A stretch of DNA of 16,666 bases from assembly GCA_945903675.1 (NCBI GenBank), contig CAMDOP010000035.1:1-16666 (forward strand). The letters are read 5' to 3'. Both the position numbers and the translations under genes were made by a program. This DNA is from Crenothrix polyspora (GTDB lineage: Bacteria; Pseudomonadota; Gammaproteobacteria; Methylococcales; Methylomonadaceae). This document shows positions 7,508 to 14,588 of this stretch, in pieces. Positions within the stretch are counted from its first letter, which is position 1. The number at the start of each line of letters is the position of its first letter. The notes below the pieces were generated by a model. It did no database searches and was not told where the DNA came from. It saw only the letters and a program-made list of their open reading frames with translations.

Positions 7508-7695
7508 TGTGTAGCATCTCCCACCTGTATCGTTATATGCTTTCGTCCTTGAACCGGAGGTTCAAGTGGGCACGTAACCGTTAAATTAGGTTTCCCGTAT
7601 AAAACAGGCATACACACCAATAGCGGATTTCGTCCCCGGGGTAAAAACAGGTTCAGGAAACACCCAGCACACTCTCGAATACTGCAGGAGATACG
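7508..7695 (-). ncRNA. ssrS: 6S RNA
   Basis: On the minus strand this region matches the 6S RNA plan. There is a conserved hairpin CTTGAACC-TCC-GGTTCAAG (7566-7548), the counterpart of CCTTGAACC/GGTTCAAGG in E. coli. A smaller hairpin CCTGT/ACGGG followed by AAACC (7608-7589) aligns with the CTCGG..CCGAGAAGCC stem. Internal stem ACCTGT/ACAGGT joins 7652-7647 with 7528-7523. Terminal stem GTATCTCC (7694-7687) pairs with GGAGATGC (7521-7514) through one wobble. The implied length of about 185 nt equals the family norm. 6S RNA mimics an open promoter and sequesters sigma-70 RNA polymerase in stationary phase. The usual downstream gene ygfA (5-formyl-THF cyclo-ligase) is absent here. The ends are estimates, and alternative closing pairs (GGGTGTT/AACACCC) exist. 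Confidence 0.78.
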
Positions 7696-7701
7696 GGCGC
7701 T

Positions 7702-7707
7702 ATTTTA
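7702..7707 (-). promoter_or_regulatory. Candidate -10 box of the 6S RNA gene
   Basis: TAAAAT on the minus strand predicts a start near 7695, exactly where the closing stem of the RNA begins. It sits inside a GGGCG/CGCCC inverted repeat. No clear -35 is visible. Confidence 0.4.
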
Positions 7708-7837
7708 CGCCCATGAACCTGAAGAATTCTAGTTTTAGTTGTTTAATTTCTAAGTAAATGACGCGAAAAATTTATTAGTTTCTATTGTGTTATATTTTTG
7801 GTAGGCAGTTAGGTTGCGCTGATTTGTTAGTGGTAGA

Positions 7838-8932
7838 TTAATAGTTGTTTGATTTACATTCAATAATACCGCCACCCAAACACACTTCATCTTGATAAAA
7901 AACAACTGATTGTCCAGGAGTAATAGCTCGTTGCGGTTGATCAAATATCACGCGACAGCGGTCATTGCCAAGTGGGATGACTTGGCAGGCTTGGTCAGCT
8001 TGTCTATAGCGAGTTTTGGCAGTACATAGGATGGTTTCAGTTAAAACCTGATTGCTACACCAGTCAAGTTGATTAGCTTCTAGAGTGTTATGCAACATCA
8101 GCGGGTGATCATGGCCTTGCCCAATGATCAATTGATTGTTTTCCAAGTCCTTATCTAATACATACCAAGGTTCATCAGGTGCATTCTTTACACCGCCAAC
8201 GCCTAGTCCTTGACGCTGTCCTAAAGTGTAATACATTAAGCCTTGGTGTTTACCTATGTATTGGCCTTCTGGGGTAACCATTTCACCGGGTTGTGTTGGT
8301 AAGTAACGTTGCAAAAATTCAGTAAATTTACGCTCACCAATAAAACAAATGCCGGTACTATCTTTTTTCTTATGATTATCAAAGCCTGCTTTTTTAGCTA
8401 AAGCGCGAATTTCTGGTTTATGCAGATGGCCAATTGGAAAGAGTGTTTTTGATAATGCTTTTTGTCCTAGGGTATATAGGAAATAACTTTGTTCCTTATT
8501 AGGATCAAGACCTTTTAATAGATAAAATTCGTCATTTTTTTCAGCAACGCGAGCATAGTGCCCCGTTGCTATGTAATCAGCACCTAAATCTTCAATAGCA
8601 TAATTTAGAAAGGCTTTAAATTTAACATGCTTATTACACAATATATCTGGATTAGGGGTGCGCCCAGCTTTAAATTCAGATAAAAAGACTTCAAATACTT
8701 CATCCCAGTATTCGGCGGCAAAGTTAACCGTTTTTAGCGTGATACCCAATTTGTCGCAAACTTGTTGTGCGTCAGCAAGGTCTTCCATAGCAGTGCAATA
8801 TTCAGTGCCTTCATCTTCTTCCCAGTTCTTCATGAATAAGCCGCTGACTTGATGACCTTGTTCTAAAAGTTGTAAAGCCGTGACTGAAGAGTCAACGCCG
8901 CCAGACATGCCGACAATTATATTTTTACTCAT
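7838..8932 (-). CDS. mnmA: tRNA-specific 2-thiouridylase
   Basis: 364 residues, the standard length. It adenylates and thiolates U34 of tRNA-Lys, -Glu and -Gln to make the s2U of mnm5s2U, receiving sulfur from the IscS-Tus relay. The PP-loop ATPase motif GMSGGVDSS is at 8-16, TGHYAR is at 123-128, and the two catalytic cysteines appear as C99 (DILCN) and C196 (STGICFIGE). Its ATG overlaps the last 8 bases of nudJ, so translation is coupled, and the nudJ-mnmA pairing is the same as in E. coli. In E. coli hflD follows; here the 6S RNA gene comes next, with about 140 bp of AT-rich DNA between. Confidence 0.98.
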   Translation of the reverse strand: MSKNIIVGMSGGVDSSVTALQLLEQGHQVSGLFMKNWEEDEGTEYCTAMEDLADAQQVCDKLGITLKTVNFAAEYWDEVFEVFLSEFKAGRTPNPDILCNKHVKFKAFLNYAIEDLGADYIATGHYARVAEKNDEFYLLKGLDPNKEQSYFLYTLGQKALSKTLFPIGHLHKPEIRALAKKAGFDNHKKKDSTGICFIGERKFTEFLQRYLPTQPGEMVTPEGQYIGKHQGLMYYTLGQRQGLGVGGVKNAPDEPWYVLDKDLENNQLIIGQGHDHPLMLHNTLEANQLDWCSNQVLTETILCTAKTRYRQADQACQVIPLGNDRCRVIFDQPQRAITPGQSVVFYQDEVCLGGGIIECKSNNY

Positions 8933-9386
8933 GATTTGAAACTAGGAAGGCTTTTAATATAGATAAAGGGTGGCGTTGCCCGCTGAGGTATTCATCTACG
9001 CTAGTCAGGACTAGAGGGCTGCGCAAGCGATGTTGCTGTGCCGCGATTTCCTCGCGAGTAAGCCAGTGAGTCGCAACGATGCCATCATCAAGTTTTTGCT
9101 TAGGGTTATGACTATGACAGTGACCGGAAAAGCAAACGCGAAGAAACGTTGGCGATTCAAGATTTTTTCGCCAAAGTTGTAGAGAAATAATATGTTCAGG
9201 TTCGAACATCCAAGCCGTTTCTTCCATAGTTTCGCGACAGACGGCGGCTATTAAATCTTCATTTTCTTCTAAATGCCCTGCAGGTTGGTTAAATTGTAAC
9301 CCATGCGCTGTCTCTTCTTCTACGAGCAAAAAACGATTGTCTTGCTGGATGATAGCGGCAACAGTAACGTGAGGTTTCCAAACCAT
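8925..9386 (-). CDS. nudJ: Nudix hydrolase NudJ
   Basis: 153 residues, close to E. coli NudJ, a phosphatase of HMP-pyrophosphate and nucleoside di- and triphosphates. The N-terminal WKPHVTVA and the NQPAGHLE segment are typical of NudJ. The Nudix box runs from G37 to W59: G-x5-E, then R51-E52, E55-E56. The catalytic and metal-binding glutamates are all kept. However, the box ends ETAW where the consensus has E-x-G-U, so the usual Gly is Ala and the next hydrophobic position is Trp. Also seen are LRSPLV and the conserved tail SGQRHPLSI. First gene of the nudJ-mnmA unit; divergent from clpS across 219 bp. Confidence 0.95.
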   Translation of the reverse strand: MVWKPHVTVAAIIQQDNRFLLVEEETAHGLQFNQPAGHLEENEDLIAAVCRETMEETAWMFEPEHIISLQLWRKNLESPTFLRVCFSGHCHSHNPKQKLDDGIVATHWLTREEIAAQQHRLRSPLVLTSVDEYLSGQRHPLSILKAFLVSNHE

Positions 9387-9540
9387 TTATGATTTCCGAC
9401 TGATAATAAAAAATAATATGTTACTAGATTAAAGTAACTTATGTTGGTAAAAATGGATCAATTAAGTCTATTTATTGCTTAAGCAGAATATTTAGTTTTA
9501 GGTATTAGCATAAACCATTCAAATTTATTATTTACATAGG

Positions 9541-9569
9541 CTTGAAATACTCTACCATTGTCAGCATGT
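9541..9569 (+). promoter_or_regulatory. Candidate heat-shock (sigma-32-like) promoter for clpS-clpA
   Basis: CTTGAAA (9541-9547) equals the sigma-32 -35 consensus. After 14 bp, CAGCATGT (9562-9569) matches CCCCATNT at five of seven defined positions. The predicted start is about 30 bp before the clpS ATG. Assignment to sigma-32 rather than a weak sigma-70 promoter is inference. Confidence 0.42.
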
Positions 9570-9579
9570 TAAATGCTGA
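9561..9579 (+). promoter_or_regulatory. Inverted repeat over the clpS promoter -10/start region
   Basis: TCAGCAT (9561-9567) and ATGCTGA (9573-9579) are perfect 7-bp arms around GTTAA. It overlaps the candidate -10 and start site, so it could be an operator. A leader hairpin is the alternative. Confidence 0.4.
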
Positions 9580-9605
9580 AAGTCATTTGTTTATTTACTT
9601 AATTT

Positions 9606-9929
9606 ATGTCCGATTTTGAACCGTACCAAGATAATGATGATGGGATAGCTCTTCAAGATGCTAAACCAAAACTAAAAAAACCACCTTTGTATAAAGTCAT
9701 TTTACTAAATGATGACTTTACACCCATGGATTTTGTCATTGAGGTTTTAATGGATTTTTTTGCTATGTCTGAGCAAAAAGCCACTCAAGTGATGCTGCAA
9801 ATACATACCCAAGGGGTAGGTGTTTGCGGAACATATAGTAAAGATGTGGCTGAGACTAAGGTCTATATAGTCAATGAATATTCACGAAGCTATCAGCACC
9901 CGTTAATGTGTTCGATGGAAATTATCTAA
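9606..9929 (+). CDS. clpS: ATP-dependent Clp protease adaptor ClpS
   Basis: 107 residues, usual length. It recognises N-degron substrates (Leu, Phe, Tyr or Trp at the N-terminus) and hands them to ClpAP. A flexible acidic N-terminal arm (1-25) precedes the core. The substrate pocket is intact: N35, D36 and D37 in LLNDDFTPMDFV, M41, and H67 in QIHTQG. The C-terminal YSKDVAETK and HPL-C motifs are typical. No clear Shine-Dalgarno precedes the ATG. It lies 12 bp before clpA in the same operon, the common gammaproteobacterial arrangement. Confidence 0.97.
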   Translation: MSDFEPYQDNDDGIALQDAKPKLKKPPLYKVILLNDDFTPMDFVIEVLMDFFAMSEQKATQVMLQIHTQGVGVCGTYSKDVAETKVYIVNEYSRSYQHPLMCSMEII

Positions 9930-9941
9930 TTAGGAACGCTT

Positions 9942-12212
9942 ATGTTAAGTAAAGAGCTTGAAGTTACCTTAAATACCGCCTTTAAAGATGCGCATGATAA
10001 TCGTCATGAATTTATTACGGTTGAGCATTTGTTGTTAGCATTGCTTGATAATAGTGCTGCAGGAGACATCATGAAAGCCTGTGGTTGCGATCTTGGTATA
10101 TTACGCGAACAATTAGTGTTTTTTATTGATGACACTATTTCATTGATTCCCTTAGGTATCGAACGCGATACCCAGCCCACATTAGGTTTTCAGCGAGTAT
10201 TACAGCGAGCCGTTTTTCATGTTCAGGCTTCAGATAAAAAAGAAGTGACTGGTGCTAATTTATTTGTGGCCTTGTTCAGCGAGCAAGATTCTCATGCCGT
10301 ATATCTCTTGAATAAACAAGATGTTTCGCGTTTAGACGTCGTTAATTATCTGGCGCATGGTATTTCTAAAACAGAGCAAGATGATGCTGTGAAAAATGAC
10401 TCATCTTCAGATACTGTTGGTGCTGATAGCGAAGCAGGTAGTCCTTTAGAAAAGTACACCACAAATCTTAATGAAGAAGCGTTGCAGGGGCGAATTGATC
10501 CTTTAATTGGAAGGGAGCTTGAGCTTGAACGCACCATTCAAACGCTTTGTCGCCGCCGTAAAAATAATCCCTTGTTAGTTGGAGAGGCAGGGGTTGGCAA
10601 AACAGCCATTGCAGAAGGCTTGGCAAAAAGAATCGTTGATAAAGAAGTGCCAGACATCTTAATGAATAGTGTGATTTATTCTTTAGACCTTGGCGCTTTG
10701 GTTGCGGGCACTAAATACCGAGGTGATTTTGAAAAGCGCCTTAAAGCCTTAATGAATCAGCTTAAAAAAGAACCTGACTTTATATTATTTATTGATGAGA
10801 TTCATACCATTATTGGTGCAGGATCTGCTTCAGGTGGCGTCATGGATGCTTCTAACTTAATTAAGCCCTCGTTAGCTTCTGGTCAGTTGCGTTGTATAGG
10901 CTCAACTACTTATCAGGAATATCGTGGCATATTTGAGAAAGATCATGCTTTGGCGCGTAGATTTCAAAAGATTGATGTCTTAGAGCCTTCCGTAGAAGAT
11001 ACCATCTTGATTCTAAAGGGCCTTAAGTCACGTTTTGAAGAACACCATAATGTGAAGTATTCTGCTGAAGCATTACGTGTGGCTGCTGAATTATCAGATC
11101 GCTATATTACTGATAGACATTTGCCTGATAAAGCGATTGATGTTATTGATGAGGCTGGTGCAAAGCAGCGTATGGCAACAGTCGCCAATCGTAAAGAGGA
11201 AATTGATGTCGCTGAAATAGAAGATATCGTTTCAAAGATTGCTAGGGTACCAGCAAGATCAGTCTCTACTAATGACATTGATAAGCTCGCTAATCTTGAA
11301 AAAAACTTGAAAATGTTGGTGTTTGGTCAAGATGAGGCGATATCCGCTTTAGCCTCGGCTATAAAGCTATCGCGTGCCGGCTTAAGAGACGCTCAAAAAA
11401 CCATCGGTTCATTTATCTTTGCTGGTCCAACCGGTGTCGGAAAAACTGAGGTCACTAGGCAATTAGCCAAAGTCTTAGGTGTAGAGCTAATCCGTTTTGA
11501 TATGTCTGAATATATGGAGCGACATACTGTGTCTAGGCTTATTGGTGCGCCACCGGGATATGTTGGCTTTGATCAAGGTGGTTTATTAACTGAACAGGTT
11601 AATAAGCATCCTCATGCTGTGTTATTGCTGGATGAGTTAGAAAAGGCGCATCCAGATGTCTTTAACTTATTATTGCAAGTTATGGATCATGGTTCTTTGA
11701 CCGACAATAATGGACGTAAAGCTGATTTTCGCAACATTATTTTAGTCATGACCACCAATGCTGGGGCAGAAGAGGGAAGTCGCGCCACTATGGGCTTTAC
11801 TCAGCAAGATCATGCGACCGATAGTATGAAAATTATAGAAAAAGGCTTTAGCCCAGAATTTCGCAACCGTTTAGATGCAATCATTCAATTTAAGCCCTTA
11901 GATATATCGGTTGTAGGTTCTGTAGTTGATAAATTTATTTTTGAGTTAGAGGCCATGCTTAGCGAAAAGCATGTGACATTAGCCTTGGGTGCTGATGCTC
12001 GATTATGGCTAGCTGAAAATGGTTGTGACGCCAAAATGGGTGCAAGACCTATGGCGCGTTTAATCCAAGAAAAAATCAAGAAACCTTTGGCCAATGACTT
12101 GCTGTTTGGCAAGCTCACCCAGGGTGGTCATGTCAGGATTTACATAGAAAAAGACGAGGTATGTTTCGCAATAGAAAGCAATGAGCTGGTTGTTTCTGAG
12201 GCCGATTTTTAA
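9942..12212 (+). CDS. clpA: ATP-dependent Clp protease ATP-binding subunit ClpA
   Basis: 756 residues, matching ClpA (E. coli 758). It is the hexameric AAA+ unfoldase that feeds ClpP. The N-domain (about 1-140) docks ClpS. An acidic linker (145-170) follows. D1 carries Walker A GEAGVGKT (214-221) and Walker B LFIDEIH (282-288). D2 carries GPTGVGKT (495-502) and LLLDELEKAHPD (561-572), with the arginine finger region FRNRLD (640-645). The ClpP-docking tripeptide is MGF at 617-619, where E. coli ClpA has IGL; the substitution is conservative. There is no ClpB-type middle coiled-coil, which excludes ClpB. AGGA lies 8 bases before the ATG. It is convergent with infA, the same neighbour as in E. 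coli, but without the tRNA-Ser gene found there. Confidence 0.98.
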   Translation: MLSKELEVTLNTAFKDAHDNRHEFITVEHLLLALLDNSAAGDIMKACGCDLGILREQLVFFIDDTISLIPLGIERDTQPTLGFQRVLQRAVFHVQASDKKEVTGANLFVALFSEQDSHAVYLLNKQDVSRLDVVNYLAHGISKTEQDDAVKNDSSSDTVGADSEAGSPLEKYTTNLNEEALQGRIDPLIGRELELERTIQTLCRRRKNNPLLVGEAGVGKTAIAEGLAKRIVDKEVPDILMNSVIYSLDLGALVAGTKYRGDFEKRLKALMNQLKKEPDFILFIDEIHTIIGAGSASGGVMDASNLIKPSLASGQLRCIGSTTYQEYRGIFEKDHALARRFQKIDVLEPSVEDTILILKGLKSRFEEHHNVKYSAEALRVAAELSDRYITDRHLPDKAIDVIDEAGAKQRMATVANRKEEIDVAEIEDIVSKIARVPARSVSTNDIDKLANLEKNLKMLVFGQDEAISALASAIKLSRAGLRDAQKTIGSFIFAGPTGVGKTEVTRQLAKVLGVELIRFDMSEYMERHTVSRLIGAPPGYVGFDQGGLLTEQVNKHPHAVLLLDELEKAHPDVFNLLLQVMDHGSLTDNNGRKADFRNIILVMTTNAGAEEGSRATMGFTQQDHATDSMKIIEKGFSPEFRNRLDAIIQFKPLDISVVGSVVDKFIFELEAMLSEKHVTLALGADARLWLAENGCDAKMGARPMARLIQEKIKKPLANDLLFGKLTQGGHVRIYIEKDEVCFAIESNELVVSEADF

Positions 12213-12278
12213 TACGGCAACTCAGTTGAACTTAGTAGCTAATTAGAAAACTTACGGAAATCTATTAATAGATGTCGA

Positions 12279-12315
12279 GGTTACTCCTTAAGAGGAGTAG
12301 CCATCGTGAGATGGT
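12279..12315. terminator. Two tandem hairpins between convergent clpA and infA
   Basis: GGTTACTCCT (12279-12288) pairs with AGGAGTAGCC (12293-12302) as a 10-bp stem, with loop TAAG. GCCATC (12300-12305) pairs with GATGGT (12310-12315) around a GTGA loop, a GNRA tetraloop. The two stems share bases 12300-12302, so they compete or stack. No T-run is present. The location suits a bidirectional transcription end or 3' stabiliser for both genes. Confidence 0.5.
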
Positions 12316-12321
12316 AGAGTA

Positions 12322-12540
12322 TTAGCGCATACGGAAAGTAATGCGACCTTTACTTAAATCATAAGGCGTCATTTCAACTTTAACACTATCGCCCGTTAAT
12401 ATACGGATATAATGTTTGCGCATTTTTCCTGAAATGTGAGCAGTCACAACGTGACCGTTTTCAAGTTCGACACGGAACATAGTATTAGGAAGCGTGTCAA
12501 TTACCTTGCCTTCCATTTCAATCTGATCTTCTTTGGCCAT
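12322..12540 (-). CDS. infA: Translation initiation factor IF-1
   Basis: 72 residues, identical in length to E. coli IF-1 and very similar to it. The OB-fold core is fully recognisable (TLPNTMFRVELENGH, then AHISGKMRK, IRILTGD and TPYDLSKGRI). IF-1 binds the 30S A site and works with IF-2 and IF-3 in initiation. Ribosome-binding sequence before the ATG is weak (GAG about 13 bases upstream). It stands alone, downstream of the YheT-type gene on the same strand, and probably has its own promoter. Confidence 0.98.
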   Translation of the reverse strand: MAKEDQIEMEGKVIDTLPNTMFRVELENGHVVTAHISGKMRKHYIRILTGDSVKVEMTPYDLSKGRITFRMR

Positions 12541-12570
12541 TTATTACAGTCTCAACGATAAAAGTCGCTA

Positions 12571-12579
12571 ATCATATCA
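12571..12579 (-). promoter_or_regulatory. Candidate extended -10 promoter of infA
   Basis: The minus strand reads TGATATGAT, an extended -10 (TG-n-TATGAT), right at the stop of the upstream hydrolase gene. A weak TTGTTA -35 lies about 15 bp upstream. The predicted start is about 25 bp before the infA ATG. Confidence 0.45.
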
Positions 12580-13618
12580 TAAGTTGATTTTTAACAATAG
12601 TTGAATCAAATGATTTTTTATTGCTTGTAGGATTTTCCTGTAACTTTAAAAATTCTGGTATACGCTGATCTAACCAATATCGTGGCTTAAAAGGATTGTT
12701 GCCCATTATAAAGCCTACATGACCACCTTTAGGTGTCTGCTCTAGTTGTACGTAGGAAGATAGTTCATCAATATCAGGAATTACTAAGTGAGACATAAAA
12801 GGATCATCAGCCGCTTGTATTAATAACGTGGGCACCGCTATGGCTTTAAGAAATGGCCTTGAACTAGAGCGTTGATAATAATCCAAACTACTTTTAAAAC
12901 CATGTAGCTTTGCAACTACGCGGTCATCGTATTGCCAAAACGAATTAATATCCGATAAATCACCTAGTTGGGCAATTTTATTCGCTTCTTCATGTTTATT
13001 GATATGCAGTAAATAACGATGTTTTTCTTGAATATACTTTTTTAGCTCACCTAGTAAATGGTTGCGATAGATTTTAGAAAAGCCTTGATCCAATTTAGTC
13101 GCACAGGCATTTAATACAAAAGGCACTGAGACAGCGACAGCAGCAAACAATGATAGCTGATGGCCTTGTTCACCTAACCATTTCAGCAATACATTGCCCC
13201 CTAAAGAAAAGCCGATAGCGGCTATAGGCGTGTTAGGCTCTCTTTGTCGTAGCGTTTGATAAAGAAAATGTATATCTTCGGTTTCACCCGAATGATAGCA
13301 ACGGGCAGTATGGTTATATTCGCCACTACAACCTCGAAAATTTAAAGTTACACTACGAAAACCATGGTTTGATAATGAGCGTTGCAAACCAACTATGTAG
13401 CTAGATTGAGAGTTACCCGATAAGCCATGTAATAAAATAACTAAGGGTTGTTGGTCTTCACCATACCAATCCAGATCAATAAAATCTTGGTCGGGTGTTA
13501 TTAAGCGCTCACGACGTAAAGCTAATTCAGGATTGGGTCTTATTAACGCTGGATATAAAGTTTGTAAATGAGGGTTCTTTAACCACCATGCCGCTTTAAA
13601 GTTTGTTTCGATTAACAA
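12572..13618 (-). CDS. YheT-type alpha/beta hydrolase
   Basis: About 348 residues of the UPF0017/YheT hydrolase family (E. coli YheT 340). Counting from the upstream codon at 13633, the entry motif WWLKNPHLQTLYP is at 16-28. The oxyanion region is LLHGLSGNSQS, and the nucleophile elbow GFSLGGN gives S143. DDPF (276-279) supplies the acid and GGHVGF (303-308, H305) the base. Physiological substrate is unknown; family members are esterase-like. No ATG exists near the N-terminus. I chose the TTG at 13618 because GAGGA sits 8-9 bases upstream of it. A TTG at 13633 would place that Shine-Dalgarno inside the gene. It is followed by infA, and the MITE-like repeat lies upstream. Confidence 0.88.
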   Translation of the reverse strand: MLIETNFKAAWWLKNPHLQTLYPALIRPNPELALRRERLITPDQDFIDLDWYGEDQQPLVILLHGLSGNSQSSYIVGLQRSLSNHGFRSVTLNFRGCSGEYNHTARCYHSGETEDIHFLYQTLRQREPNTPIAAIGFSLGGNVLLKWLGEQGHQLSLFAAVAVSVPFVLNACATKLDQGFSKIYRNHLLGELKKYIQEKHRYLLHINKHEEANKIAQLGDLSDINSFWQYDDRVVAKLHGFKSSLDYYQRSSSRPFLKAIAVPTLLIQAADDPFMSHLVIPDIDELSSYVQLEQTPKGGHVGFIMGNNPFKPRYWLDQRIPEFLKLQENPTSNKKSFDSTIVKNQLMI

Positions 13619-13640
13619 ATAGTTTATCCTCAAGTTGATT

Positions 13641-13969
13641 TTACTAGCTGAAGTTATGCAGTAACGTTGTTTTACTCTCGTTTGCCGCGCCGAGCACCGC
13701 AGGTTTTGTTAGGATTAGTCCGAAGGGGCGCGGGCATGGATGCCGCGCGTAGGTAGGAGGGCAGGACGCCCTCTCTACCGACCCCTAACAAAACCGAGGA
13801 GCGCAGGAAGAAGCGGCAACCGAGCCGCCTTTTCTTTGGATACTTTCTTTTGGCGGAGCAAAAGAAAGTATCTCGCCTTCGGGTGCGAATACCCGATTGA
13901 ATAAATCGTCGCAAAAGCTATCTCATTATTTTTTTATAAATCGTTGTGACTGCGTAACATCAGTTACTA
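13641..13969. mobile_element. MITE-like element with terminal inverted repeats and target duplication
   Basis: Terminal repeats CTGAAGTTATGCAGT (13648-13662) and ACTGCGTAACATCAG (13949-13963) are inverted copies, 13 of 15 matching. They are bordered by direct repeats TTACTA (13641-13646 and 13964-13969), a candidate target-site duplication. The GC-rich interior is strongly folded. It contains GGTTTTGTTAGG/CCTAACAAAACC (13702-13713/13784-13795), a GAGGGC/GCCCTC hairpin and a 14-bp stem GATACTTTCTTTTG/CAAAAGAAAGTATC (13839-13852/13859-13872). It encodes no transposase. The interior translates to strings such as LFFGYFLL and GVLPSYLRAASMP, which I recognise as recurring spurious ORFs in proteobacterial genomes, i.e. 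a dispersed repeat. It sits between the hydrolase gene and trmL. Confidence 0.68.
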
Positions 13970-14007
13970 ATACCTACAGCTTACCTTAAAGACCCTCAAA
14001 CAAAAAC

Positions 14008-14472
14008 ATGTTAAATATTGCACTATTTGAACCTAAAATTCCGCAAAACACGGGCAATATTATTCGTCTGACGGCGAATAACGGCTACCATTTACATCTA
14101 ATAGAGCCGTTGGGCTTTGATTTTGAAGAAAAAAACTTACGTCGTTCAGGGCTAGATTATTTTGATTTGGCTAAGATTACACGATACCCAGATTACCAAG
14201 CCTTCTTACTCGCTATGCACGGTAATCGAATCTTAGCTATTACTACAAAAGGCACGAATCTTTATACCCATATAGATTATCAAGCGGGTGATGTTTTACT
14301 ATTTGGTTCTGAAACAGCTGGCCTACCCAGTTATATCCATGAGTCTTTACCCGCAGAGCATCAATTAAGAATACCTATGCATCCCAATAATCGCAGTATG
14401 AATTTATCAAATACCGTGGCATTGGTGAGTTATGAGTCTTGGCGACAACTTGGGTTTTTAGGTGGTGAGTAA
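14008..14472 (+). CDS. trmL: tRNA (cytidine/uridine-34-2'-O)-methyltransferase
   Basis: 154 residues, the compact SPOUT methyltransferase without RNA-binding extension. It methylates the 2'-OH of the wobble nucleotide in tRNA-Leu isoacceptors using S-adenosylmethionine. Motif 1 is PKIPQNTGNIIRL (9-21). The knotted SAM site is LLFGSETAGLP (97-107) and IPMHPNNRSMNLSNTVAL (122-139). The start ATG has no clear Shine-Dalgarno. It stands alone, 38 bp after the MITE-like element, so its promoter must lie in or near the element end. The REP-like palindrome downstream could end its transcript. Confidence 0.96.
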   Translation: MLNIALFEPKIPQNTGNIIRLTANNGYHLHLIEPLGFDFEEKNLRRSGLDYFDLAKITRYPDYQAFLLAMHGNRILAITTKGTNLYTHIDYQAGDVLLFGSETAGLPSYIHESLPAEHQLRIPMHPNNRSMNLSNTVALVSYESWRQLGFLGGE

Positions 14473-14504
14473 ACTTTTTTATGGTTGTTTGATCTTGACT
14501 CGAA

Positions 14505-14588
14505 TGATGCGATTCGTGCCTCAGCACATCCTATAACGTAAGGTTACAAAAGTTGTTATAGGATGTGCCAACGTTAGGCGGCGCATCA
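14505..14588. repeat. REP-like imperfect palindrome, 84 bp
   Basis: A perfect 14-bp inner stem, GCACATCCTATAAC (14524-14537) with GTTATAGGATGTGC (14555-14568), is nested in outer arms. The outer arms are TGATGCG/CGCATCA (14505-14511/14582-14588) and GCCT/AGGC. The compound shape and GATGCG..GTGCCT sequence resemble short dispersed intergenic repeats of proteobacteria (recollection, not searched). Its right edge coincides with the stop codon of the receptor remnant. It can double as a terminator for trmL, although no T-run follows. Confidence 0.7.

Noticed and set aside
7432..7620. A 62-codon minus-strand open frame
   Set aside because: It overlaps the 6S RNA structure and has no ribosome site or protein-like character.
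7750..7944. A 64-codon minus-strand open frame
   Set aside because: It overlaps the end of mnmA in another frame and continues into AT-rich non-coding DNA.
9942..12212. ClpB disaggregase
   Set aside because: There is no middle coiled-coil domain, a ClpP-docking MGF loop is present, and clpS is directly upstream.
12213..12321. tRNA-Ser gene between clpA and infA, as in E. coli
   Set aside because: No tRNA-like cloverleaf or T-arm GTTCRA sequence is found; only the two hairpins are present.
13672..13914. An 80-codon open frame on the minus strand, rich in Arg and Cys
   Set aside because: It lies wholly in the structured dispersed repeat. The frame exists because the GC-rich repeat lacks stops, and other frames give equally familiar repeat-derived strings.
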